DNA of 64,000 nt. It comes from CADEDH01 sp047974625 (lineage in GTDB: Bacteria; Actinomycetota; Acidimicrobiia; Acidimicrobiales; SZUA-35). Location: positions 26,237 through 90,236 of the forward strand of contig JBKECK010000051.1 of the NCBI GenBank assembly GCA_047974625.1, in the 5' to 3' direction. The notes beneath the pieces are model-generated. The model did not search any database, was not told the DNA's origin, and worked only from the letters and a program-made list of their open reading frames with translations. Shown piece after piece: positions 27,058 to 35,105 of this stretch (positions are counted from its first letter, which is position 1; each line of letters begins with the position of its first letter). A program made the translations under genes and the position numbers.

Positions 27058-28389
27058 ATGACGACCGATCAACCGACCCCACGCTGGTTCCGACCGGCCT
27101 GGCTCGAGGAGTTGTCGACCCCACGGCTCCTGGGCGCGCAACCGGCGTTCACCACCCGGCGGGTCCCCCTCCAGGACGGCCGCCACGACTGGACTGGCAG
27201 CACCCTGCTGTCGGGCAGCGTCCGTCCCCGCCCCGGTGACCTGGTCCTGGCCGAACTCACCCGGGCGGGCCATCACCGCAAACTGGAGCTCCCCACCGGC
27301 CGCCGGTCACCGATGGTGGAGGGCGGCGAAATCATCGTGGCCTACGGCGACCGCTACGCCCCCGACCAGTTCGAAGGTGAGGTCCCCGCCGACCTGGGGC
27401 CGACCAACCTCGTGGCCTCCGGAGGGGTGGCCGCCGATGTGGTGTCCCGTCACGGCGGCACTCGCAGGCCGACCGAGATCACCCCGATCGGTCTGCTGGC
27501 CGATGCATCCGGTGTCCCGTTGAACCTGAGGGACTTCGCTCTCCCGCCGCTGGTGTCCACCCCGGGCCGGCCTCCGGTGATCACCGTGTTCGGGACCTCG
27601 ATGAACGCTGGCAAGACCACGGCCGTGGCCTCCCTGGTCAGTGGGCTGGTGGCGGCGGGCGAACGGGCCGGGGGCACCAAGGTGACCGGCACCGGCTCCG
27701 GCAACGACTTCTGGTCCATGGTCGACGCCGGCGCCCACCGCGTCCTCGATTTCACCGACGCCGGCCTGGCGTCCACCTACAAGGTCCCGATCCCGATCCT
27801 CGAGAAGGTGGTCGGCCATCTGGTCGACCACCTCGCCGCCGCAGACTGCACCGTCGTCGTCATGGAGGTCGCCGACGGCATCTACCAGCTCGAGACCGCC
27901 CAGCTCCTCCGCAGCCCGGCCTTCCTCGACTCCGTGGACGGCATCATCTTCGCCGCCGGAGACGCCGCCGGCGCGGTGGCCGGGGTGGCCGAGATCCAGG
28001 CGCTCGGCCTAGACGTGCTCGCCGTGACCGGCGCCTTCACCCGCTCACCGCTGGCCATCCGCGAGGTGGAGGCCCACTGTCCCGTCCCAGTGCTGACCCG
28101 GCCAGAGCTCGTGTCGGCCGAGGTCGCCCGCCAACTCGTGTCCCACTGTCGACGACCCCGCCGTATCGACCTGGTCGATGACCACCGGCCCCCGTCGCAG
28201 CCCGTCCCCGGCCCGATGGACCCCAGCGGACCGCCGGAACCGGTCATCGGGCGTCCGAACGACGACCGGGTCACCGAGGTGCATCCCGCCATCGGAGGGC
28301 CGCGACCGGCCACCGCGGCCACCTGGACCGGGGGAACCGCGAACGGGACCGTGGCCCGCGACGCGCGCCGGATCAACCCGTCGTGGTGA
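27058..28389 (+). CDS. P-loop NTPase, DUF1611/MobB-like, 443 aa
   Basis: Walker A GTSMNAGKTT (179-188) opens a SIMIBI-type nucleotide-binding domain, with VVMEVADGIYQLE as a likely Walker B region. The N-terminal 175 residues form a separate domain of unknown role, and the last 65 residues are Pro/Gly-rich. DUF1611 proteins include DgcN, linked to D-glutamate metabolism; the resemblance here is in the P-loop half only. AAGG lies 7 nt before ATG 27058, directly after the leader RNA. The ABC gene starts 5 nt after its stop. Confidence 0.72.
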   Translation: MTTDQPTPRWFRPAWLEELSTPRLLGAQPAFTTRRVPLQDGRHDWTGSTLLSGSVRPRPGDLVLAELTRAGHHRKLELPTGRRSPMVEGGEIIVAYGDRYAPDQFEGEVPADLGPTNLVASGGVAADVVSRHGGTRRPTEITPIGLLADASGVPLNLRDFALPPLVSTPGRPPVITVFGTSMNAGKTTAVASLVSGLVAAGERAGGTKVTGTGSGNDFWSMVDAGAHRVLDFTDAGLASTYKVPIPILEKVVGHLVDHLAAADCTVVVMEVADGIYQLETAQLLRSPAFLDSVDGIIFAAGDAAGAVAGVAEIQALGLDVLAVTGAFTRSPLAIREVEAHCPVPVLTRPELVSAEVARQLVSHCRRPRRIDLVDDHRPPSQPVPGPMDPSGPPEPVIGRPNDDRVTEVHPAIGGPRPATAATWTGGTANGTVARDARRINPSW

Positions 28390-28393
28390 TCCG

Positions 28394-30154
28394 ATGAGTA
28401 GCACCGACGCCCACCTCCCGGTCCCGGCCCCTTCCCCGCCGGCGCCACCTCCCGTCGACCCCGACCCGATCGGCCGGCTCGAACGCACCCTCCGCCCCTC
28501 TCGAGCCGACCTGGCCAAACTGTTGCTCCTCGGGCTGTTCCGAGGGGGTACCGCGGTGGCCAACATCCTCCTGGTCCGGCGGATCGTGGACGCGTTCGTG
28601 GCCGGGAGTCCCCTGTCCCGGGTCGTCCCTGTGATCGCCTGGTTCGGGTTGGTGGCGGTGATCCAGGCCATCTCCCGGGGCCTCGAGTACTCGGTAACCG
28701 AGAAGATCGGCTACCGGGTGGTGGCCCGGCTCCGGATGGTGCTCCACGACCACCTTCTCCGCCTCCCCGCCCGCCGGGTCCAGCGCTCGTCCCAGGGCGC
28801 CATCCTCCTGCGGTTCACCGGCGACCTGTCGACCTACCGCACCTGGATCAGCCGGGGCCTGGGCCGGGGCGTGGTCGCCCTGTTCACCCTGACGGTGGCC
28901 CTCGCCGTGGTGGCCTGGTTCAACCTCCTGATGGCCGCCACCATCATCGGCGTCGGCCTGACGGGCGCGGCCGCCGCCATCCTCGCCGGCTACCAGGTGC
29001 ACCGCACCACCCGGGCCGTCCGCTGGCGGCGGTCCCTGCTGGCCTCCAACGTGGCTGAGCAGATCCGGTCCCTGGATGTGGTGCAGGCGTTCGGACGGGC
29101 CCGCGGCGAGGCGTCCCGTCTGGACCATCAGAACACCGACCTCCTGGGTGCCCTGAGCCGGGCCGCCAACGCCCGGGGAGCGCTGCGGGTCATCTCCAGC
29201 GCCACCGCCTACCTGGCCCTGGCCGCCGTGCTCCTGGTCGGCGCGGTGGAGCTCGACCGGCAACGGATCACCGTGGGTGACGTCGTGGCCGCCCTCACCG
29301 CCGTCCGCCTCATGACCGGCCCGGCCCAGACCCTCGGCCGGGCCTACGAGTACCGGCAGGCGGCCCAGGTGTCGAAGAAGAAGCTGGGCGACTACATGGC
29401 CCGGACCGAACGGCGGAGTAACGACGACCTCCTCCCGCCGCTCCGGCCCCGCCGGGGCGGGATCGAGCTGACCGACGTCCGGGTGCCCGGCGCCCTGGAC
29501 GGCATCACTCTCACCCTCGCTCCCGAACGACAGACGGCGGTCATGGGGCCCAACGGGGCTGGCAAGTCGGCCCTGCTGTCGGTCCTGTGGGGCAACATCG
29601 CCCCCGAGCACGGGCGGGTCCGTATCGACGGTCAGGATCTGGCCGAGGTGAACCTCCGCTCGATCGTCCGCAACATCGGGCTGGTCAGCACCGACCTGCC
29701 CCTGATGCGGGGCACCGTGCGCCGTAACATCGGCTACCGCTACGGGAAGGCCGACGACGAGCACCTCGTCCACGCCATCGTGGCCACCAGTCTCGGCCCG
29801 GTCCTGGCCGACCTCGACGGCGGCCTCGACTTCTGGGTGGTGGAAGGGGGCACCAACCTCCCTGAGGGTTACCGGTTCCGGATCGCCCTGGCCCGGGCCC
29901 TGGTGGGCAACCCCCGCGTCCTCCTGCTCGACTACCCCACCCAGGCCCTCGACCCCGAGAGCCGGACCGTGTTCCACGAGTTCCTCCACCACTACCGGGG
30001 TACCGTCGTCCTGGTCACCCAGGATCCCCAGGAGGCCATGCTGGCCGACCGGGTCATCACCCTGGATCGGGGTCGGGTCACCGGTGACACGGCCGCCGGC
30101 CCACCCTCGCCGTCGATGGGCCGGCCCACCCGGATCGGGCAGCCGGCATGGTGA
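28394..30154 (+). CDS. ABC transporter fused TM-NBD protein with degenerate ATPase motifs, 586 aa
   Basis: An exporter-type layout: about six membrane helices (40-320) then a nucleotide-binding domain. Walker A GPNGAGKS (385-392) is intact. The other motifs are not: the signature LSGGQ reads LPEGY (489-493), the catalytic Glu after Walker B is Y514 (LLLDYPTQALD), and the switch His is Q543 (LVTQDPQE). Such a half-transporter should bind ATP but hydrolyse it poorly, or it pairs with another subunit or has become a regulator. It sits 5 nt after the NTPase and overlaps the CapA-like gene by 7 nt. Confidence 0.82.
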   Translation: MSSTDAHLPVPAPSPPAPPPVDPDPIGRLERTLRPSRADLAKLLLLGLFRGGTAVANILLVRRIVDAFVAGSPLSRVVPVIAWFGLVAVIQAISRGLEYSVTEKIGYRVVARLRMVLHDHLLRLPARRVQRSSQGAILLRFTGDLSTYRTWISRGLGRGVVALFTLTVALAVVAWFNLLMAATIIGVGLTGAAAAILAGYQVHRTTRAVRWRRSLLASNVAEQIRSLDVVQAFGRARGEASRLDHQNTDLLGALSRAANARGALRVISSATAYLALAAVLLVGAVELDRQRITVGDVVAALTAVRLMTGPAQTLGRAYEYRQAAQVSKKKLGDYMARTERRSNDDLLPPLRPRRGGIELTDVRVPGALDGITLTLAPERQTAVMGPNGAGKSALLSVLWGNIAPEHGRVRIDGQDLAEVNLRSIVRNIGLVSTDLPLMRGTVRRNIGYRYGKADDEHLVHAIVATSLGPVLADLDGGLDFWVVEGGTNLPEGYRFRIALARALVGNPRVLLLDYPTQALDPESRTVFHEFLHHYRGTVVLVTQDPQEAMLADRVITLDRGRVTGDTAAGPPSPSMGRPTRIGQPAW

Positions 30155-31263
30155 TCGGTCGCGGTCGACGCACCCGGGCCCGCCGCCTGTCCCTCCTGGT
30201 GGGTTCGGTCGGACTGGCCGTGCTCGGCGGTACCGCAACCCTGGCCGCCGCCTCGGACCCCGACCCGTCGCTGACCGGGGCCCCGGTGCTGGCCAACGAC
30301 ACCATGGCCCTGACCATCGTCGGCGACACCATGCTGGGCGACGCGGCCCAGCACTACCTCGACCGGTACGGCTACGAATGGCCGGCGGCCAAGCTGCCAC
30401 CGTGGCCCGCCGGTTCGGTCGTGGTGGCCAACCTGGAGGGGCCGATCACCACCTCCACCACCGTCCTCGACCCCGACCGGCCGTGGACCTACAACGCCGA
30501 TCCGGCCGCGGCCCCGGCCCTGCGGGCCATCGGGGTCGACGTGGTCAGCCTGGCCAACAACCACTCGATGGACCGGGGCCTGACGGGGCTCACCGACTCC
30601 ATCGCCCACACCACTGCGGCCGGGATCGTCGACATCGGCGCCGGGGAGAACCTGGCCCGGGCCCAGCGACCGTTCCTGCTCGACACCCCGTCGGGCCGCC
30701 TCGCCCTGTTCGGCTTCGAGGACACCAACTCGGCGTTCACAGCCCGCCACGATCGGCCCGGCACCCTCCGCCTCTCCAATGAGGCCATGGCCGACGCCGC
30801 GGCCCGGGCCGACGACGCCGGGGCAGTGGTGACCGTGGCCTACGTCCACTGGGGCGAAAACTACGCCCCGGTGGACGACCGGCAGCGGGAACGGGCCCGG
30901 GCCCTCGTCGAGGCCGGATTCGACCTGGTCGTCGGGGCCGGCTCCCACACGGGCCAGCCGATCGAGATCGTCGACGGGGTGCCCGTGGCCTACTCGGTCG
31001 GCAACTTCCTGTTCGGGACGCCGGGCCGGTACCCGGCAGCAGCGCCGGGACGAAGCCACATCCTGACCGTGACCTTCGAACCGGGACGGGGGATGACGCT
31101 CGACGTCCGCTGCCTTGAGGTCGACAACGAGGACGTGGCGTTCCAGCCCCGGGCCTGTGGCCCGGCCGACGCCCCCGCCTACTACCGGTCGATCAGCCCC
31201 GACCTGGTGTACGAGCCGACCAGTGGGGCGGCCACCATGGACCTCCCAGCACCGTCCTCGTGA
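30148..31263 (+). CDS. CapA-family metallophosphoesterase-like protein, 371 aa
   Basis: CapA/PgsA family, calcineurin-like fold, linked in other bacteria to poly-gamma-glutamate capsule synthesis or export. Family motifs are present in order: IVGDTMLGD, VVANLEGPI, VSLANNHSMDRG, VAYVHWGENY, GAGSHTGQPIE and YSVGNFLFG. The N terminus has an Arg-rich start and a hydrophobic stretch (about 13-36), so it is anchored or secreted. ATG 30148 lies inside the ABC gene, 7 nt overlap. No capB or capC is in the window. Confidence 0.85.
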   Translation: MVIGRGRRTRARRLSLLVGSVGLAVLGGTATLAAASDPDPSLTGAPVLANDTMALTIVGDTMLGDAAQHYLDRYGYEWPAAKLPPWPAGSVVVANLEGPITTSTTVLDPDRPWTYNADPAAAPALRAIGVDVVSLANNHSMDRGLTGLTDSIAHTTAAGIVDIGAGENLARAQRPFLLDTPSGRLALFGFEDTNSAFTARHDRPGTLRLSNEAMADAAARADDAGAVVTVAYVHWGENYAPVDDRQRERARALVEAGFDLVVGAGSHTGQPIEIVDGVPVAYSVGNFLFGTPGRYPAAAPGRSHILTVTFEPGRGMTLDVRCLEVDNEDVAFQPRACGPADAPAYYRSISPDLVYEPTSGAATMDLPAPSS

Positions 31264-31281
31264 CCACCGGCGGCCCGGTGG

Positions 31282-32292
31282 TCACGACGGCCCGAACAAC
31301 ACCTCCGCCGCCGCCTCCACCATCTGTGGGTTCGAGTGCTCGGCCCCGTCGACCACCCCGAACCCCCACGCCAGCTCGACACCCCGGTCGGCGGCTTCAC
31401 GTCCGGCCCGGGCGTAGACGTAGTCGGCCCGCTCCCGGCGATTGGCCCCCTGGTTCGCGGCCCCGCCCGTGGTGCGGAGCCCGTCGTCGTCTGGGTCGGT
31501 GTCGTCGGCGCCGACCAGGATGGTGAGGGGGCTGGTCAGGGCCCGGTCGAGGTCCACCTCGGGTCCGTTGTCGGTGCCGTAGGGAAAATCGACGGTCGGA
31601 TCCGGCGCCGTGTACCAGCCGGCATTGGCCGCCACCGCGGCGATCACCCGGTTGTCGTCCTGGTAGAGCACGAACCGGTGCACGAACTGGGCTCCGGCCG
31701 AATGGCCGTAGAGGTGGTAGCCGTCCACCGTTGACGAAAGCTCACCGGCGACGTAGCCGAACAGCTCCTCCACCAGGTTGAAGGTCCACTCGGTAGTGGG
31801 GTTGGGGTCCCCGTCGCCGTCGACCAGGTTGCCGAGGTTGTAGGCCTCCAACGGGTAGTCGTCCGACGGCAGTTCCGGCACCAGCAGGACCACCCCGTAC
31901 CGCCGGGCCTCGGCGCTCCACTCGTCCCGGTAGTCGGCCGCGTTGCGGCCCCGGCCCGGCATGACCACCAGGATCGGCCGATCGGTGAGCGGACCGTCGG
32001 GAGCGTAGTAGCTGACCTCGATCGGTGTGTCCGGCCGGGGCCCGGTGGCGGGATCGAAGGAGAACGTCCCCACCGGTCCGGTCAGTAGATCCTGGGCCAC
32101 GACGGGGGGTGTGCTGTCCGGTCCCATGGCGGTGTCGCCTCCCGCTCGGCGGGTCACGGCGGCCACCAACCCGGCGACGATCACGCCGATGATCACGACG
32201 ACGATCACGCCGACGATCACGCCGACGATCACGCCGACGACCAACCACGATCGGGGCCGGCCCGACCGGCGTCGGACCGCCCGTGACCACAT
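31282..32292 (-). CDS. Membrane-anchored alpha/beta-hydrolase (esterase-like), 336 aa
   Basis: One N-terminal membrane helix built of VIVG repeats (17-43) anchors an alpha/beta-hydrolase resembling poly-3-hydroxybutyrate depolymerase/esterase D forms. The nucleophile elbow is GHSAGAQ, the oxyanion region lies in VVMPGRGRNAADYRDEW, and the final His is probably in DGAEHSNPQ. The helix is coded by 12-nt repeats (see 32178-32240). It converges on the CapA-like gene with 18 nt between stops. Substrate unknown. Confidence 0.8.
   Translation of the reverse strand: MWSRAVRRRSGRPRSWLVVGVIVGVIVGVIVVVIIGVIVAGLVAAVTRRAGGDTAMGPDSTPPVVAQDLLTGPVGTFSFDPATGPRPDTPIEVSYYAPDGPLTDRPILVVMPGRGRNAADYRDEWSAEARRYGVVLLVPELPSDDYPLEAYNLGNLVDGDGDPNPTTEWTFNLVEELFGYVAGELSSTVDGYHLYGHSAGAQFVHRFVLYQDDNRVIAAVAANAGWYTAPDPTVDFPYGTDNGPEVDLDRALTSPLTILVGADDTDPDDDGLRTTGGAANQGANRRERADYVYARAGREAADRGVELAWGFGVVDGAEHSNPQMVEAAAEVLFGPS
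32178..32240 (-). repeat. 12-nt tandem repeats encoding the membrane helix of the esterase
   Basis: About five copies of GATCACGCCGAC, some with one change, lie in a row. On the coding strand they give repeated GVIV, so the transmembrane segment itself is a repeat tract whose length could change four residues at a time. Confidence 0.75.
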
Positions 32293-32362
32293 GGGACGAG
32301 CCTAGTGGGGTGGCGGCGACACCGGCGGAGCCGGGTCCTGACCGAAGGCGTGGCCGGAACGG

Positions 32363-33799
32363 GTGACGACCTCAAGTGGATCCGGCCGCGGCCGACGGAG
32401 GATCGTGCGCTACCCCGCCCCTCCCCTAGAAGGTGAGACCTGGCTCAACGGGGACCCCGTCGACCTCCGGGCGCTCCGTGGCCGGGTGGTGATCCTGTTG
32501 TTCTGGTCTCACGGCTGCGAGGCCTCGCTGGTGAAGATGCGGGAGGTGATCGAGCTGGTGGAACGGCACCAACCGGCGGTGGTCGCCATCGGTGTCCACA
32601 CCCCCCGGTTCGGCTACGAACACGCGATCGCCCCCCTGCGTTCGGTGATGGCCGAACGGCGGATCACCATTCCGGTGTTGCACGACCCCGAGGCCGCCAC
32701 CTGGAACCGCTACAACCCCGACGGCTGGCCCACCACCGTGGTCATCGGTGGGGACGGCGGAACGATCGGGATGCACGACGGCCTGGGCGAGCCCGGGATC
32801 CTGGCCGAGGCGGTGGCCCTGGGCCTGGGTGAGATCGACCCCGACCGGCTCGACGTCGGCCCCACGGCACCCGGAAGGCTGGTCGACCCCGAGCCACCAC
32901 CGGACGAGCCCCTGGCCTTCCCCAACGGGGTGGCCCTGGCCGCCGACGGATCCCTCGTCGTGGCCGACACCGGACACGACCGGATCCTGGTGCTCACCCT
33001 CGACGACGCCGGCCGCCGGGCCGTGCCCCAGGTGGAGGTGGCCGGTGTCCGCGAGCCCGTGGCGGTGGCCGTCGACGGCGACCACCGGGTGTTGGCCGTG
33101 ACCCGGTCCGGGGAACTGGTGGAACTCCACCTCCTCCACCGGACCCGACGCCCCCTACTGACCGACCTGATCGCCCCCACCAGTGTGGTGGTCGACGTGG
33201 ACGGGTCCATCGCGGTCACCGACGCCGGCCGGGACCGGATCTACCGGCTCCAGGCCGACGCCGACGACCGGTTGACGGTGGGAGTGATCGCCGGTTCGGG
33301 GGCCAGCGGGCACCGGGACGGCACGGCGGAGGCGTCCACCCTGGCCCAGCCGTGCGGCCTGGCCCGCACCGAGGCCGGCCTGGTGTTCTGCGACGCCGCG
33401 TCCAGCAATGTGCGGCTGCTCACCGATCGCGGCCGGGTGGCCAGCATCACCGGCAACGACGAGTTCCGCCATGGGATGGCCGACGGCCCCGCCCACGCCG
33501 CCGTCCTGCAACGCCCGAGCGATCTGGTGGTCCTGGACGACGGATCGATCATCATCGTCGACACCGGCAACAACCGGTTGCGCCGCCTGGCCAACCGTCG
33601 GATCAAGACCCTGGGCGCGCCCGGCCTCGACCGGCCCATGGGCGCCTGCGGCCTCCCCAACGGCCGGGTGGTCGTGGCCGACACCGGCCACCACCGCCTG
33701 GTCATGGTCGACGCATCCCTCCAGCAGGCCTGGCCGATCAGGCTCATCGGCGTTCCCCGACCCACCCGACCCGCCGCGGCGGCCGCCACCGTCACCTGA
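32363..33799 (+). CDS. Thioredoxin-like domain plus NHL repeats, 478 aa
   Basis: Architecture like NHLRC2: a TlpA/thioredoxin-like domain (about 20-170; ILLFWSHGCEAS, YNPDGWPTTVVIGGDG) then a six-bladed NHL propeller (about 190-465) with repeats such as GVALAADGSLVVADTGHDRI, IIIVDTGNNRLRRL and VVVADTGHHRLVMV. Where thioredoxins have CxxC this protein has only the first cysteine (CEAS), so it is unlikely to act as a dithiol oxidoreductase. No signal peptide is obvious. GTG 32363 is the ORF start; later in-frame starts are possible. Confidence 0.82.
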   Translation: MTTSSGSGRGRRRIVRYPAPPLEGETWLNGDPVDLRALRGRVVILLFWSHGCEASLVKMREVIELVERHQPAVVAIGVHTPRFGYEHAIAPLRSVMAERRITIPVLHDPEAATWNRYNPDGWPTTVVIGGDGGTIGMHDGLGEPGILAEAVALGLGEIDPDRLDVGPTAPGRLVDPEPPPDEPLAFPNGVALAADGSLVVADTGHDRILVLTLDDAGRRAVPQVEVAGVREPVAVAVDGDHRVLAVTRSGELVELHLLHRTRRPLLTDLIAPTSVVVDVDGSIAVTDAGRDRIYRLQADADDRLTVGVIAGSGASGHRDGTAEASTLAQPCGLARTEAGLVFCDAASSNVRLLTDRGRVASITGNDEFRHGMADGPAHAAVLQRPSDLVVLDDGSIIIVDTGNNRLRRLANRRIKTLGAPGLDRPMGACGLPNGRVVVADTGHHRLVMVDASLQQAWPIRLIGVPRPTRPAAAAATVT

Positions 33800-33812
33800 C
33801 CGCGCCCCCGTT

Positions 33813-33900
33813 GGGCGCCATTATTCGGGGCCCCCGTCGGGCGCCATTATTCGGGGCCCCCGTCGGGCGCCATTATTCGGGGCCCCCGTCGGGCGCCGTT
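33813..33900. repeat. Three 26-nt tandem repeats between convergent genes
   Basis: A 26-nt unit beginning GGGCGCCATTATTCGGGG is repeated exactly at 33813-33838, 33839-33864 and 33865-33890, followed by a 10-nt partial copy. Each unit has the palindromes GGCGCC and GGGGCCCC. It fills the space between the NHL gene stop and the nitronate monooxygenase stop, so it could act as a bidirectional terminator. Confidence 0.8.
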
Positions 33901-33910
33901 GTCAGGCGCC

Positions 33911-34849
33911 TCAGCGGTCGCGGTAGCGGTGGGCGAGGCCGTCGACCACGGTGTCGAACTCGCGGACCGTGTCGGCGATGACGTCGGCCACCGGCCGCAC
34001 CGAGCCGATCCGACCGGCCACCGCCCCCAGCTGGGGTAGCGAGGCCTCCAGGTCACCCCGATCGTAGAGGTCGAGGATCGAACCGAGGAGGGCCATCGGA
34101 TCGCCGTCGGTGGCCCCCTCGAAACGGGCCGTGGTCGCGGTGCGCAACACCCGGACGGGCCGGCGGTTGTGCTGGTTGATCAGCATCGTGTCCGTCTCCG
34201 CCGCGTCCACCACCGCGTCCTTCATGTTCTGGTGCACCCCGGCCTCGAGGGTGGCGATCATGCGGGTTCCCATCTGCACGCCCTCGGCCCCGAGGGCGAA
34301 GGCGGCCGCCATCGACCGGCCGTCGGCGATCCCACCGGCGGCGATGATCGGCAGGTCCACCCGCTCGGCCACCAGGGGCAGCAGCACCATCGTGGACACC
34401 TCCCGGGGATTCTTGAATCCGGCCCCCTCGGAGCCTTCCACCACCAGACCGTCCACCCCGGCGTCGCGGGCCTTGAGCGCCGCGGTCAACGACGGCACCA
34501 CATGGAACACGATCAGGCCCGCCTCCTTGAGGATCGGGGTGTAGGTGGTGGGCGAGCCCGCCGAGGTGGTGACGAACTCCAGCCCCTCCTCCACCACGGC
34601 CTCCACGATGGCGGGATCGGTCACGAAGGCGATCGGCAGGTTGACCCCGAACGGCTTGTCGGTCAGCTCCCGGGTGCGGCGGATGTCGGCCCGCACCACC
34701 TCCACGCCGAGCGAACCCGGCACCAGGCCGATGGCGCCGGCCTCGGCGACGGCCGCCACCAACGGTGGTTTGGCCACGTACCCCATCGGCGCCTGCACGA
34801 TCGGCACCTCGACGCCCAGCATCGACGTTACCCGGTTGGTGAATGCCAT
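33911..34849 (-). CDS. Nitronate monooxygenase family flavoprotein, 312 aa
   Basis: FMN-dependent TIM-barrel enzyme of the nitronate monooxygenase/2-nitropropane dioxygenase family. It shows the N-terminal PIVQAPMGYVAKPPLVAAVAEAGAIG, VVEGSEGAGF at the active-site loop and the FMN-phosphate site IIAAGGIADGRSMAAAFALGAEGVQMGTRM. The active-site His of class I enzymes is replaced by Glu/Ser here. The divergent HpaB-like gene at 35106 and the two palindromes between them suggest joint regulation. Related proteins can be enoyl reductases, so the substrate is open. Confidence 0.85.
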   Translation of the reverse strand: MAFTNRVTSMLGVEVPIVQAPMGYVAKPPLVAAVAEAGAIGLVPGSLGVEVVRADIRRTRELTDKPFGVNLPIAFVTDPAIVEAVVEEGLEFVTTSAGSPTTYTPILKEAGLIVFHVVPSLTAALKARDAGVDGLVVEGSEGAGFKNPREVSTMVLLPLVAERVDLPIIAAGGIADGRSMAAAFALGAEGVQMGTRMIATLEAGVHQNMKDAVVDAAETDTMLINQHNRRPVRVLRTATTARFEGATDGDPMALLGSILDLYDRGDLEASLPQLGAVAGRIGSVRPVADVIADTVREFDTVVDGLAHRYRDR

Positions 34850-34869
34850 CCCGGAAAGCTAGCCACTGG

Positions 34870-34883
34870 TGACAGTGATGTCA
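34870..34883. promoter_or_regulatory. Palindromic operator candidate, copy 1 (TGACA-N4-TGTCA)
   Basis: TGACA (34870-34874), GTGA, TGTCA (34879-34883), just upstream of the nitronate monooxygenase start at 34849. The same 5-4-5 palindrome occurs once more at 34986-34999. Size and symmetry fit a dimeric TetR- or GntR-type repressor site. Confidence 0.5.
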
Positions 34884-34985
34884 TCCTGACGATACGCACC
34901 GACATTTTTCCGTTTGAGACCCGAATTTGGCCGGTTCAGATATGACAATCGATGCCGGCGTTGCTAGCTTGCCGATCACCGATGT

Positions 34986-34999
34986 TGACAGGTTTGTCA
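34986..34999. promoter_or_regulatory. Palindromic operator candidate, copy 2 (TGACA-N4-TGTCA)
   Basis: TGACA (34986-34990), GGTT, TGTCA (34995-34999). The TTGACA it contains could also be a -35 box for the plus-strand gene at 35106. It lies 116 bp from copy 1 in the same divergent promoter region. Confidence 0.5.
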
Positions 35000-35105
35000 G
35001 TTCGGGCGAGATCTTGGTACCGGAACGGGGGCGGGCCCGGTCGCAACGCGGCCGTCGTCCCTACGACGACGAGTTCGTCCACCACGAGTAGGAGTTGGTG
35101 TAGCC

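Noticed and set aside
33813..33900. Tandem repeats considered as a CRISPR array
   Set aside because: The units are contiguous with no unique spacers and there are no cas genes.
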